Shown: one piece after another, positions 25,952 to 34,500 of the stretch | Numbering within the stretch: the stretch's first letter is position 1 | How the letters are laid out: each line of letters begins with the position of its first letter | NCBI GenBank assembly: GCA_030584025.1 | Contig: CP129487.1 | Span: 2,728,001-2,792,000 of the forward strand | Direction of reading: 5' to 3' | DNA: 64,000 nucleotides | Source of the DNA: Cyclobacteriaceae bacterium | Lineage (GTDB): Bacteria; Bacteroidota; Bacteroidia; Cytophagales; Cyclobacteriaceae | Notes under the pieces: model-generated | What the model was told of the DNA's origin: nothing | Database searches by the model: none | What the model saw: the letters and a program-made list of their open reading frames with translations, nothing else | Position numbers and translations under genes: made by a program

Positions 25952-26735
25952 AGTGTAAAGGTATTTCCATGGTAATATCTAATCCTGATCCGACAGTAGG
26001 GTTTCTCATTTGGAAAACAGCTTTAAGATGCTTAACGCGTTGTTCAATATTCCACATGCCAACGCCCTTTCGTGTTTCCTTCTCAGGCAAACCCTTTCCA
26101 TTGTCGGTATACCGAATGTTGAGTTTGTCAAAATGCCAGTCCAACACAATCATCAATTGGGATGCTCCCGAATGTTTAAACGTGTTGGTAATTAATTCCT
26201 GAATAATCCGGAATACCAACAGGGCACGATCATCATTCCACGATTGCGTATTATGTTCCAACAATTTAATTTGAATGGGCTTTCCATCCATTTGATGACA
26301 AAGTTTTTTTAATGAACCCGAAAGACCGGTATAATGAAACGCTTCTGGAGTTAACTCCCAAGCTATTTTCCGTACAGCTTCGATGCTTTCATTAAGAATT
26401 TTTACCAACTCCTGGTGCGACTCCAGTGCCTCTGAGCCCAGCGCTGCAGATTGTTGTACCAACTGGGCATTTACCTTAGCCCCCCACAGCAACGAACCCA
26501 ATGAATCATGCAAGTCTGCACCGATGCGCTTTCGCTCCTGTTCCTGACTTTCCAACTGGAGTTGGATCATTTGTCGTTCGTATCTCAACTCTTGTGCAAC
26601 ACGCTGCTCCTGTTCTTTTATAACTCGCTTTTGATAAAGCAAAACGAATACACCCATGAAACTCACCAGCATCAACATGACTAGTGTGCCCCAAATGATT
26701 ATTTCCAAAGCATGCTCCGCTTGTAATACTTCCAT
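25941..26735 (-). CDS. Sensor histidine kinase, HisKA_3 (NarX/DesK-like) type
   Basis: The 264-aa kinase has one N-terminal membrane helix (about residues 11-34), a coiled-coil linker (KEQEQRVAQELRYERQMIQ), the phospho-accepting His in RIGADLHDSLGSLLWG (H76), and an ATPase with ELITNTFKHSGAS, DNGKGLPE and GVGMWNIEQRVKHL. With almost no external region it probably depends on a membrane partner for sensing. The upstream multi-pass protein overlaps it by 37 bases and is the obvious candidate. Confidence 0.93.
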   Translation of the reverse strand: MEVLQAEHALEIIIWGTLVMLMLVSFMGVFVLLYQKRVIKEQEQRVAQELRYERQMIQLQLESQEQERKRIGADLHDSLGSLLWGAKVNAQLVQQSAALGSEALESHQELVKILNESIEAVRKIAWELTPEAFHYTGLSGSLKKLCHQMDGKPIQIKLLEHNTQSWNDDRALLVFRIIQELITNTFKHSGASQLMIVLDWHFDKLNIRYTDNGKGLPEKETRKGVGMWNIEQRVKHLKAVFQMRNPTVGSGLDITMEIPLHYDA

Positions 26736-27343
26736 AAAGCAACAGCAAAGAACAGATTTTTGATGATATTAAGTATATTATGTAAAACCCAGCCTAGTTG
26801 ATGATTTTCGGGTTGATTAACAATCAAATAATTATTAAGCAAAAATAAAAACAACGTACCCGCAAAGTAAAATAATACAGCAAAAGCTACCCATAACATG
26901 GGCATATCTAAAATATTATTAATTGGCATTTCCTTAAATAGGTGATACAAATACGACAATGCCATAGCAATAATAAATAGAGCTCCGATATTCGAGGTTC
27001 TGGAATTAAAAACTTCTGGTGTTTGTAGAAAAACAAAATTTATAACAGCAAACGTAAGAAAAGTGCTAATAAATATTTTTGTCAGTGTACTTTTCTTGTC
27101 GCTTCTGAAAATTCTATACAACAATATGATTTGTACAATCAAATAAATATTTACAATAGGCCAGTTATTAATACCGGAGTCTAGAAAAAACCATAACAAT
27201 CCATCTGACAATAAAGACAAACAAAGTAAACTAACCAGAAACCACTGTTCTACTTTAAGATTTGTTGGTCTTATAAATGCCACAATTAACGGTATTAAGG
27301 GAGATAAAACAGAAACATATGCTATAATTAATAAGGATTTCAT
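26699..27343 (-). CDS. Multi-pass membrane protein of unknown function, candidate sensor partner of the kinase
   Basis: I do not recognise this 214-aa protein. It contains about six or seven hydrophobic helices (starting MKSLLIIAYVSVLSPLIPLIVAF, then WFLVSLLCLSLLSDGLLWFF, IVNIYLIVQIILLYRIF, IFISTFLTFAVINFVF, and so on) with short loops. Its codons are visibly more AT-rich than those of the kinase and regulator. The 37-base overlap with the kinase gene implies translational coupling and a shared job, probably signal reception in the membrane. It lies 24 bases after the lipoprotein gene. Confidence 0.8.
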   Translation of the reverse strand: MKSLLIIAYVSVLSPLIPLIVAFIRPTNLKVEQWFLVSLLCLSLLSDGLLWFFLDSGINNWPIVNIYLIVQIILLYRIFRSDKKSTLTKIFISTFLTFAVINFVFLQTPEVFNSRTSNIGALFIIAMALSYLYHLFKEMPINNILDMPMLWVAFAVLFYFAGTLFLFLLNNYLIVNQPENHQLGWVLHNILNIIKNLFFAVALWKYYKRSMLWK

Positions 27344-27367
27344 TTAGGTAGTCTTAACTACCTGTGA

Positions 27368-27847
27368 TTATAGTGAAGTTTCTGAACCTGAACAATATGT
27401 TGGGCAAGGTAACGAAGCATCTACAACAACCCCCTCCTCAGCTGTGCGACCATTTTCACCCGGAATGATATTATTTCCTTTTTCATCAACGCCTACTAAA
27501 ATGATCTGTCGACCACCCTCATCATCCAGTGCATAGTACATGCGAATACCGACACAACCTTCCAGCGACAAAATTTCCTTGATAATTTCATAACCAAAAA
27601 AATGCGCCTTATTACCAGTGGTATTTTTCTCCTGGTAGTTATTCACCCATTTGCGGGCAACGGCATAATCAATGGCATCGCCTTCCAATCCCGAAAAACG
27701 GTAGTCTGTAATCAATCTTTCGCTCTCATGATTATTACGTTCTTGCGAAAGTTGCACCGGCTGCTCATCACTCATTTGTTCTTCACAGGAAACAAAAAAT
27801 ACAACCATTACCATGATTACCTGGAGAAATTTGCTGCGTGTTTTCAT
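27368..27847 (-). CDS. Small lipoprotein with C-terminal CPTYC motif, first gene of the signalling operon
   Basis: I do not recognise a named family for this 159-aa protein. It has a signal peptide and lipobox ending at C21 (VFFVSCEE), a helical middle (DAIDYAVARKWVNNYQEK), a strand-rich segment (CVGIRMYYALDDEGGRQIILVGVDEKGN) and a C-terminal two-Cys motif LPCPTYC (C148, C152). The Cys pair could form a disulphide or bind a ligand. It precedes the membrane protein, kinase and regulator in the same direction, so it may be the signal, the signal sensor or the main regulated product. A perfect palindrome lies 86 bases upstream. Confidence 0.75.
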   Translation of the reverse strand: MKTRSKFLQVIMVMVVFFVSCEEQMSDEQPVQLSQERNNHESERLITDYRFSGLEGDAIDYAVARKWVNNYQEKNTTGNKAHFFGYEIIKEILSLEGCVGIRMYYALDDEGGRQIILVGVDEKGNNIIPGENGRTAEEGVVVDASLPCPTYCSGSETSL

Positions 27848-27933
27848 ACATCTAAAATTTAAGGTTCGTCAAAGGGACCTTCCCTTTTTCTGCAGCAAAG
27901 GTTGTCAGGCAGGCAAAAGCTCTTCACCGGCAT

Positions 27934-27950
27934 ATAGGAGTAACTCCTAT
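27934..27950. promoter_or_regulatory. Perfect 17-bp palindrome upstream of the lipoprotein-kinase operon
   Basis: ATAGGAGT-A-ACTCCTAT is exactly symmetric about its central base. It contains two overlapping matches (AGGAGTA and its reverse TACTCCT) to the NarL heptamer TACYNMT. It lies in the upstream region of the lipoprotein gene and has a close copy at 25272-25288. Confidence 0.7.
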
Positions 27951-28069
27951 ACATTGATTTTTTAAAAAATCATGCAAAGCACGTTTGCACGTTGAGCTGA
28001 TTGTACCATCAAATAAAATATGTCAGGGATTTTGAGCGGTAGATTGACCTAAACTATATGCGAAGGCAT

Positions 28070-28102
28070 AAAAAAGGACAGCTTGAATCGCTCAAGCTGT
28101 CC
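28070..28102 (-). terminator. Rho-independent terminator of the tRNA-Arg transcript
   Basis: GGACAGCTTGA and TCAAGCTGTCC form an 11-bp perfect stem around a 5-base loop. On the minus strand the stem is followed by six T residues (six A on the plus strand). It lies eight bases past the tRNA 3' end. Confidence 0.88.
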
Positions 28103-28109
28103 CATCAAG

Positions 28110-28183
28110 TGCACTCGCAGGGATTCAAACCCCGAACCTTCTGATCCGTAGTCAGATGCTCTATTCAGTTGAGCTACGAGTGC
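28110..28183 (-). tRNA. tRNA-Arg (anticodon ACG)
   Basis: The reverse strand folds as a full cloverleaf: acceptor GCACTCG/CGAGTGC with discriminator A, D stem GCTC/GAGC, anticodon stem TCTGA/TCAGA with loop CTACGGA (anticodon at 28147-28149), and T stem CGGGG/CCCTG with loop TTTGAAT. ACG, read as ICG, decodes CGN arginine codons. The 3' CCA is not encoded. Promoter and terminator are both visible, so it is a single-gene transcript. Confidence 0.95.
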
Positions 28184-28201
28184 AGGCCCAAAATTGGACT
28201 G

Positions 28202-28231
28202 CAAATGTAAAGAATTAATTTATCCGGCAAA
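28202..28231 (-). promoter_or_regulatory. Promoter of tRNA-Arg
   Basis: On the minus strand TTTG (28228-28231) and TACATTTG (28202-28209) are separated by 18 bases, a full match to the Bacteroidota promoter. Transcription would start about 10 bases before the tRNA 5' end. It is back to back with the promoter of the plus-strand membrane-protein gene. Confidence 0.7.
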
Positions 28232-28239
28232 AAACAGTT

Positions 28240-28270
28240 TTTGCCACCATCAACAAAAAACCTATTTTTG
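28240..28270 (+). promoter_or_regulatory. Promoter of the outer-membrane protein gene at 28298
   Basis: TTTG at 28240-28243 and TATTTTTG at 28263-28270 are 19 bases apart, an exact match to TTTG-N19-TAnnTTTG. The ATG follows 27 bases after the -7 box. Confidence 0.75.
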
Positions 28271-28297
28271 AGCCTTTATTTAACCCCAGAATCCGTG

Positions 28298-29041
28298 ATG
28301 ATGAGGAAATTCGTGCTCTTTGTTTTTTTTGGTGCCTTAACACTTTTAACCTATGGGCAGGAAGCAGGCACCACCAAGGAAAAACGTAGCGGAAGACCTG
28401 ATATACCGGGTACATTTTCCATTGATTTTGGCCTGAATTTTCCAATGGGTGACAGCGCGGCTTTCGAAACCGCGGCTTTTGGCTCACGAACCTTGAATGT
28501 CTACTATCAACTTGACAAGCGCATAGGCCAGACCAAATTCAGCGTGCACCCAGGCCTGGGTTTTGGATTTGAGCGCTATAAATTCAACAATAACAGAACA
28601 CTGGGTTATGTGGCAGGCCCGAACGGTCCATTTGATGAGCTGCAGATGATCGAGATCACTTCGGCTTATCCGAATATTTCGGGTATCAAAAAATCACAAC
28701 TGATTACCAACTACCTGGATGCGATCGTGGAATTCCGGTTTAGCACCAACCCTAACGATCCGGCCCGTAGCTTCAAAGTGTCGGCAGGTTTCAAAGCCGG
28801 TATACTGATCGACTCCTTTACGAAGTTGAAACTCAATGAAGATGGCGAAACCAAGAAGTTCAAGAACAAGCAGGACTTCAATTTGAATCCGTTTCGATAT
28901 GGAGCCACCTTACGCATTGGTGCAGGTAACTTCGGAGTATTTGGTTACTACAGCCTGTCTCCCATCTTCCGCGATAAGGAAGGACCGAACCAGGCGGAGT
29001 TAACAAACTTTACGGTCGGACTTACCTTGGCTGGCTTTTAA
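28298..29041 (+). CDS. Outer-membrane beta-barrel protein of unknown function
   Basis: The start at 28298 (MMRKFVLFVFFGALTLLTYGQ) gives a 247-aa protein with a signal peptide, placed just after a consensus promoter. The mature part reads as a small barrel: FSIDFGLNFPMG, LNVYYQLDKRIGQTKFSVHPGLGFGFERYKF, DAIVEFRFSTN, FKVSAGFKAGILI, YGATLRIGAGNFGVFGYYSLSPIF and a terminal strand ending in an aromatic residue (FTVGLTLAGF). It resembles the porin-like/PorT-like outer-membrane proteins of Bacteroidota. Its role is unknown. Confidence 0.78.
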   Translation: MMRKFVLFVFFGALTLLTYGQEAGTTKEKRSGRPDIPGTFSIDFGLNFPMGDSAAFETAAFGSRTLNVYYQLDKRIGQTKFSVHPGLGFGFERYKFNNNRTLGYVAGPNGPFDELQMIEITSAYPNISGIKKSQLITNYLDAIVEFRFSTNPNDPARSFKVSAGFKAGILIDSFTKLKLNEDGETKKFKNKQDFNLNPFRYGATLRIGAGNFGVFGYYSLSPIFRDKEGPNQAELTNFTVGLTLAGF

Positions 29042-29044
29042 ACT

Positions 29045-29833
29045 TTATTTACCCGTAAAATTTGGTTTGCGCTTTTCCAGAAAGGCCGTAACACCTTCTT
29101 TGTAATCGTGCGAGCTGCCAGCAATTTCCTGGCAATAAGCTTCATACTCCAACATCTCGTCAAGTGAAGCGGAAGTTGACTTATTCAACATCTTTTTGAT
29201 GATGCCGATGGATTTGGTAGGGGCTGCTGCATAGTAGTCGGTATACACCTTTACGGCTTCATCCAACTGATCAGCCGGTACCGCTTTGTTGATCAACCCG
29301 ATGGCTTGCGCTTCCGTTGCCTTTACACGAGAACCCATCGAACACATTTCAAATGCTTTTACACTGCCAACGGTACGAGGCAAGAAGTAGGATGATCCGG
29401 AATCAGGCACCAGACCTATATTAATGAATACTTCAATAAACGTTGCTTCTTCTGCCGCCACAATAACATCGCAGGCTAAGGCAAGTGAACATCCGGCACC
29501 AGCCGCTACGCCATTCACACGACCTATGATCGGCTTAGGCAATTCGCGCATGGCACGAATAATCGGATTGTAGCGCTTGTGTAACGATTGAAGAAACGAT
29601 CGCTTCTGATCGCCCGAGGCAGCCTTCAAATCCTGGCCGGAACAAAAAGCCTTACCTTCACCAGTAAGCACCCCTACGCGAACCTGTTCATCGCGGGATA
29701 CGGTCTTCAACGCATCCTGAAGTTCAAATGTAATTTCATCGTTTAAGGCATTGTAAACCTCCGGACGGTTCAAAGTAATGGTGGCAACACCATTGGCAAC
29801 AGTATACTTCAAAAACTGAAATGAGGCACTCAT
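29045..29833 (-). CDS. Enoyl-CoA hydratase/isomerase family protein (PaaG-like)
   Basis: The 262-aa crotonase-fold protein has the oxyanion-hole segments GKAFCSGQDLKAASG and GVAAGAGCSLALACD, and GLVPDSGSSYFLPRTVG with the catalytic Asp in PDSG. That pattern (Asp without the second Glu of true hydratases) and the close overall match suggest 2-(1,2-epoxy-1,2-dihydrophenyl)acetyl-CoA isomerase (PaaG) of phenylacetate degradation. Other paa genes are absent here, so a general enoyl-CoA hydratase/isomerase role cannot be excluded. The gene converges on the barrel gene with three bases between stops. Confidence 0.85.
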   Translation of the reverse strand: MSASFQFLKYTVANGVATITLNRPEVYNALNDEITFELQDALKTVSRDEQVRVGVLTGEGKAFCSGQDLKAASGDQKRSFLQSLHKRYNPIIRAMRELPKPIIGRVNGVAAGAGCSLALACDVIVAAEEATFIEVFINIGLVPDSGSSYFLPRTVGSVKAFEMCSMGSRVKATEAQAIGLINKAVPADQLDEAVKVYTDYYAAAPTKSIGIIKKMLNKSTSASLDEMLEYEAYCQEIAGSSHDYKEGVTAFLEKRKPNFTGK

Positions 29834-29850
29834 AAATTTTATCGTTTTAA

Positions 29851-30474
29851 TCAGAACAACAGTAACATACCAAAAAAGCCAATGGAAAAGCCTGCCACGG
29901 CACCAACCAATACTTCGCGCGGTGTGTGTGCATTAAGCTGCAGCCTTGCCGACATCACCAAACCAGCCAGCACCAAAGCAACCAACGTAACCACGAATAT
30001 GGCGTAATCATCTATTACTTTATTAAGAGGCAATAGAATTCCGATAACACCCCAAATGCCCACACTGTGAATGCTGGCTTTGTAGAAGAAAGTTATGAGC
30101 AAAGAGAATATTACCAGACTATCTATAATAACTAATAAATTAAATAAGTTATCTCCTAATCGAAATCCATTTCGTTGGAACAAAAGCCACGTAAAAAAAA
30201 GATATAATACAGTTATGAAAATGAAAGGCTTTATCCGTTCTTCCCTATCCTCCATTGTCATAGACTTAATAACTCCAAAAGCACGAAAAAAGCCAATATT
30301 AACAACTGGCAACAAGAAGGTGATCAAAAACAAAAGCGCAAGAAACCATATCCTGGAGGAAGGCGTAATCGGGTACATGGAAGCTGGAAATAGAAAAGCC
30401 AGCAACGTAAACAAATAGGTAGCCATCAACAACGGATGCAAAAGAACGGAAATGACCTTGGCCGCTGAATTCAC
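29851..30474 (-). CDS. PAP2-superfamily-like membrane protein
   Basis: The 207-aa protein has about six membrane helices and degenerate PAP2 motifs: RIKPF after MEDREE in place of KxxxxxxRP, ASIHSVGIWG for the SGH motif, and ARLQLNAHTPREVLVGAVAGF for SRxxxxxHxxxD (catalytic His in NAHTP; the Asp is replaced by Glu). Such proteins dephosphorylate lipid phosphates, but the divergence makes activity uncertain. It starts four bases after the rpoN stop and is probably co-transcribed with it. Confidence 0.7.
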   Translation of the reverse strand: MNSAAKVISVLLHPLLMATYLFTLLAFLFPASMYPITPSSRIWFLALLFLITFLLPVVNIGFFRAFGVIKSMTMEDREERIKPFIFITVLYLFFTWLLFQRNGFRLGDNLFNLLVIIDSLVIFSLLITFFYKASIHSVGIWGVIGILLPLNKVIDDYAIFVVTLVALVLAGLVMSARLQLNAHTPREVLVGAVAGFSIGFFGMLLLF

Positions 30475-30478
30475 CTTT

Positions 30479-31936
30479 CTACAACTCTTTACGTAAACGG
30501 GCCACTGGTATATTCAATTGCTCGCGGTACTTGGCTACCGTTCTGCGGGCAATGTTATAACCTTTTTCATTTAATATTTTTTCCAGCTTGTCATCCGACA
30601 AAGGTTTGCCTTTGTCTTCCGCGTCAATAATATCCTGAATGATTTTCTTTACTTCACGGCTACTCACTTCTTCACCCGTATCCGTGCTAATGCCTTCAGA
30701 GAAAAAGTACTTCAACGGATAAATTCCGAAATCCGTTTGTACATACTTACTGCTGGCCACACGCGATACCGTTGAAATATCCATGTTGATCATCTGCGCA
30801 ATGTCTTTCAAAATCATGGGCTTGAGTTTAGTCTCATCACCTTCCAGAAAGAAATCATATTGAAAATCAACAATGGCCTTCATGGTTTTCAACAAGGTTT
30901 GCTGACGCTGTTTAATAGCATCAATAAACCATTTGGCGGCATCCAGCTTTTGCTTGACAAACGTTACCGCCTCTTTCAGTTTCTTATCTTTCTTATCGCC
31001 TTTGTCGTACGCCTTAAACATCTCCGTGTATGAACGACTGATGCGCAGTTCAGGCGCGTTACGTGAGTTCAGGGCCAACTCAATCTTTCCGTTATTGTTG
31101 CTGAGGATATAATCCGGAATAACCACCTGGTTTTTTATCATACCGGATGAACTGCCGCTACCCGGTTTGGGGTTGAGGCGCACGATCAACTCTACGGCAT
31201 CGCGCACAAACTCCTCATCTTCGGTTCCTAACTTCTTCTGGATTTTCTGATAATGCTTCTTGGTAAATTCATCAAAGCACTCGGTGAGAATCTGTTTGGC
31301 AACCGCCACGTCAATATCATGCCCGTTATCCATCCGCTCCAGTTGCAGCAACAAACACTCTTGCAGGTTACGTGCTGCAATTCCCGGTGGGTCAAACGAC
31401 TGAATTCTTTTCAGAATCTTCTCAACTTCTTCGAGCGTAGTTTCAATGCCTTGGGAAAATGCCAGGTCGTTCACAATGGCTTCCAATTCCCTCCGGATGT
31501 ATCCGTCCGCCTCAATACTTCCGATCAATTGTTTTCCGATGGCCTCTTCATGATCGCTCAGACCCAGGTACCCTAACTGGGTCATCAGTTGTTCATGCAA
31601 CGAAGTACCCATCGGGATGGGCATTTCACGGTCGTCATCATCATCGCCCCCGCCATCGCCTTGCGTCTTGTAACTGCTGTACTCGTCATCGCGCAGATAG
31701 TCGGTAATGTCTACCTCCTCTTCGCTGCCCGATGTTTCCTGGTAATCATCGTCATTTTCCGTGCGCTCCTCCTGCTGGTTGTCGTCCCCCCCCTCTTCCA
31801 AAGCCGGGTTTATTTCCAGTTCTTCCTCAATCCGGCTTTCCAGCTCGGCTGTGGGCACCTGAAGCAGCTTGATGAACTGAATCTGCTGTGGCGACAGCTT
31901 TTGTTGTAACGATTGGTTTAACCCTAGTTTCTGCAT
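30479..31936 (-). CDS. rpoN: RNA polymerase sigma-54 factor RpoN
   Basis: RpoN directs polymerase to -24/-12 promoters that need AAA+ activators. The 485-aa protein has the Gln/Leu-rich activator-interacting N-terminus (LNQSLQQKLSPQQIQFIKLL, then ELEINPAL), a highly acidic linker (about residues 50-105), the core-binding domain, the HTH (ISTVSRVASSKYVQT region) and the RpoN box ARRTVAKYR (about 463-471). It is divergent from asnS. The NtrC-type activator and a candidate -24/-12 site at 7104 belong to the same regulatory class. Confidence 0.96.
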   Translation of the reverse strand: MQKLGLNQSLQQKLSPQQIQFIKLLQVPTAELESRIEEELEINPALEEGGDDNQQEERTENDDDYQETSGSEEEVDITDYLRDDEYSSYKTQGDGGGDDDDDREMPIPMGTSLHEQLMTQLGYLGLSDHEEAIGKQLIGSIEADGYIRRELEAIVNDLAFSQGIETTLEEVEKILKRIQSFDPPGIAARNLQECLLLQLERMDNGHDIDVAVAKQILTECFDEFTKKHYQKIQKKLGTEDEEFVRDAVELIVRLNPKPGSGSSSGMIKNQVVIPDYILSNNNGKIELALNSRNAPELRISRSYTEMFKAYDKGDKKDKKLKEAVTFVKQKLDAAKWFIDAIKQRQQTLLKTMKAIVDFQYDFFLEGDETKLKPMILKDIAQMINMDISTVSRVASSKYVQTDFGIYPLKYFFSEGISTDTGEEVSSREVKKIIQDIIDAEDKGKPLSDDKLEKILNEKGYNIARRTVAKYREQLNIPVARLRKEL

Positions 31937-32099
31937 GCACGTTTTCGATTTCCCGATGTCAATTCATCTGTCACAAATTTATCAATTCGGCCTGTACCTT
32001 AAAATTTAATATGCGCCCCCATCCCCGTACAGAACAATCCGGAACCCTTTTGATAAAACTTACAAATTGTCGTTTTTTGCGCCTCATTCCATTTGAGTT

Positions 32100-33533
32100 A
32101 TGAAGCGCACCAAGATAAAAGAACTGCTTACTGTGGAGCCTAAGGGCCAATCCGTTACTGTAAAGGGCTGGGTACGTACCTTCCGTAACAATCAGTTCAT
32201 TTCCCTGAACGATGGATCAACCATCCAAAACCTTCAGGCAGTGGTTGCGCTAAACTCCCAGGCTGAGGGCACACTAAAGCGCATCACTACAGGAGCATGC
32301 CTTTCTGTTACCGGAGAACTCGTTCCCTCTCCTGCAAAAGGTCAGCCGGTGGAACTAAAGGTACAGGCACTTGAAATTTTGGGTGACAGCGACCCGGAGA
32401 AATATCCGCTTCAGCCCAAGAAACACTCGCTTGAGTTTTTACGTGAGATTGCGCATTTGCGAGCACGTACCAACACCTTTGGAGCCGTGATGCGTGTGCG
32501 TCATGCCATGGCTTTTGCTGTTCACAAATTCTTTAACGATCGCGGATTCTTTTATATCCATACGCCCATTATTACGGGCTCAGATGCGGAAGGTGCAGGT
32601 GCCATGTTCCGTGTTACTACGCTCGACATGAACAAACCGCCACGCGATGAACAAGGACATATTGATGTGAAAGAAGATTTTTTCGGACGGGAGACGAACC
32701 TGACCGTATCGGGCCAACTGGAAGTTGAAACCTATGCGCTTGCCTTATCGGAGACCTATACGTTCGGCCCGACTTTTCGTGCGGAAAATTCAAACACCAC
32801 TCGTCACCTGGCCGAGTTCTGGATGATTGAACCAGAGATGGCTTTCTACGACATCCACGATAACATGGAACTGGCAGAAGCCTTTTTGAAATACCTGTGC
32901 CAGTACGCGCTGGATAATTGCGCAGAAGATCTGGAATTTCTGGATAAGCGCGCGAAAGAAGAAGAACAATCGAAACCACAAGATCAACGCAGCGAACTCG
33001 GGTTGATTGACCGCCTGAAATTTGTGGTGAATAATGAATTTCAAAAACTTTCGTACACAGAAGCATTTGATATTCTAAGAAACTCCAATCCAAACAAAAA
33101 GAAAAAATTCCAATACCTGATTGAAAACTGGGGTGTTGACTTACAATCGGAACACGAACGTTACCTGGTTGAAAAGCATTTTAAAAAACCGGTTATCCTG
33201 TACAACTATCCCGCGGCTATCAAGGCATTTTACATGCGCCAGAATGAAGACGGAAAAACGGTGGCGGCTATGGATGTGCTCTTCCCAGGCATTGGCGAAA
33301 TTATTGGCGGCTCACAACGTGAGGAACGTTATGATAACTTATTGAAGCGTGTACAAGAACTCGGCTTGCCTGAAAAAGAGTTGTGGTGGTACCTGGAGCT
33401 CCGCAAATTTGGTTCTGCACCACACAGTGGATTTGGCCTTGGTTTCGAGCGCTTGATTTTATTCGTTACGGGAATGACTAACATCCGCGATGTGATCCCT
33501 TTCCCGCGTTTCCCGGGCAATGCTGAATTTTAA
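32100..33533 (+). CDS. asnS: Asparagine--tRNA ligase
   Basis: This class IIb synthetase charges tRNA-Asn. The 477-aa protein has an OB-fold anticodon-binding domain (VTVKGWVRTFRNNQFISLNDGS), the catalytic core with motif 2 (FGPTFRAENSNTTRHLAEFWMIEPEM) and motif 3 (GLGFERLILFVTGMTNIRDVIPFPR). The FLREIAHLRARTNTFGAV segment and the 'AEFWMIEPEM' signature distinguish AsnRS from AspRS. The ATG lies just after a T-rich region. It converges on a universal-stress gene. Confidence 0.96.
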   Translation: MKRTKIKELLTVEPKGQSVTVKGWVRTFRNNQFISLNDGSTIQNLQAVVALNSQAEGTLKRITTGACLSVTGELVPSPAKGQPVELKVQALEILGDSDPEKYPLQPKKHSLEFLREIAHLRARTNTFGAVMRVRHAMAFAVHKFFNDRGFFYIHTPIITGSDAEGAGAMFRVTTLDMNKPPRDEQGHIDVKEDFFGRETNLTVSGQLEVETYALALSETYTFGPTFRAENSNTTRHLAEFWMIEPEMAFYDIHDNMELAEAFLKYLCQYALDNCAEDLEFLDKRAKEEEQSKPQDQRSELGLIDRLKFVVNNEFQKLSYTEAFDILRNSNPNKKKKFQYLIENWGVDLQSEHERYLVEKHFKKPVILYNYPAAIKAFYMRQNEDGKTVAAMDVLFPGIGEIIGGSQREERYDNLLKRVQELGLPEKELWWYLELRKFGSAPHSGFGLGFERLILFVTGMTNIRDVIPFPRFPGNAEF

Positions 33534-33537
33534 TCGT

Positions 33538-34365
33538 TCATCCCTTGCTTTTAAAAGCAAGTAAAGGCGCGCTGTTCAGAAAACTCAGTTGTTTTGTTAC
33601 ACTGGGCTTAAACAGCTTTTCGAAGAAACTGTGTTTGTGTGGGAACATCGTGAGTACATCTACTTTCAACTTCTTTACATAGTTACTGATGACGACCGGA
33701 GTATCTTCATTAACCAACACACGAACCAACACATTCTTGTACCCAGACTTTATCACAACTTTATCAATCTTGCTCTCCGCAACTGTTGCTGCTTTTTTAT
33801 CGGGTGCTACATGAATGATATGAATCAAGGGCTTTACTTTGCTCACAATCGAAAGCAAGGCTTTAAACTCGCCTGACGTATTTAATAAATCTGTAGCATA
33901 CACAACCGATCTGAACTTTTTGAATACGCTGCCTGAAGGAATCGCAAGCACCGGTACATTACTGGCCTCCAGCAAAGAAGCTGTGTTACTTCCCATCACC
34001 ACCTTCTTCAAACCTGATGCCCCGTGGGTTCCCATGATGACTAAATTAGCTTTATGCTTTTTGGCAAATCTTGCTACGGCATCAACAAAAGAAGATCCTA
34101 ACTCAATGGCGTGTTTTATCGGCTTGCCGCCTTTATTCAACTTATTAGCCTCAGCTAAAACAGATTCAAAGTCCTCTTCTGCCATTTTCACCAGTTCATC
34201 AATCAGCGAGCTAAGCCGCAGGCGCATGCTAGAGGCATGTTGCGCAGTATCAATAACATGAAGCAGCGTTACTTTTCCGTTCATTTTTTTGGCCATATCT
34301 ATGGCGTAGCGCATGGCTACTTTAGATAAATCAGAAAAATCGGTGGGAACAAGAATGTTCAACAT
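33538..34365 (-). CDS. Universal stress protein, tandem-domain UspA family
   Basis: The 275-aa protein has two Usp folds. The first (residues 1-~150) begins ILVPTDFSDLSKVAMRYAIDMAKK and contains the nucleotide-binding signature GTHGASGLKKVVMGSNTASLLEASNVPVLAIP (G-2x-G-9x-G-S). The second (from ~158) keeps the fold (VVYATDLLNTSGEFKALLSIV) but has lost the ATP signature. Tandem Usps of this kind are common in Bacteroidota. The exact stress is not evident. Confidence 0.92.
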   Translation of the reverse strand: MLNILVPTDFSDLSKVAMRYAIDMAKKMNGKVTLLHVIDTAQHASSMRLRLSSLIDELVKMAEEDFESVLAEANKLNKGGKPIKHAIELGSSFVDAVARFAKKHKANLVIMGTHGASGLKKVVMGSNTASLLEASNVPVLAIPSGSVFKKFRSVVYATDLLNTSGEFKALLSIVSKVKPLIHIIHVAPDKKAATVAESKIDKVVIKSGYKNVLVRVLVNEDTPVVISNYVKKLKVDVLTMFPHKHSFFEKLFKPSVTKQLSFLNSAPLLAFKSKG

Positions 34366-34500
34366 AACTGAAATTTTTTAGTACTGAAATTTGCAGAAAA
34401 ACAGCGAATTCACCTAACTAAATATGGCGAACAAAGCCTGATTTATGTCAGTGGTGCAAGTGCGGTAATTAACTTAGGCTTAACATTAACGGGACAAGCA

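Noticed and set aside
28110..28183. tRNA-Arg as an integration site for a genomic island
   Set aside because: No second copy of the tRNA 3' end and no integrase gene are visible on either side within the window.
31937..32099. T-box or other riboswitch before asnS
   Set aside because: No T-box core or specifier hairpin is visible in the 163 bases between rpoN and asnS, and T-boxes are not expected in this phylum.
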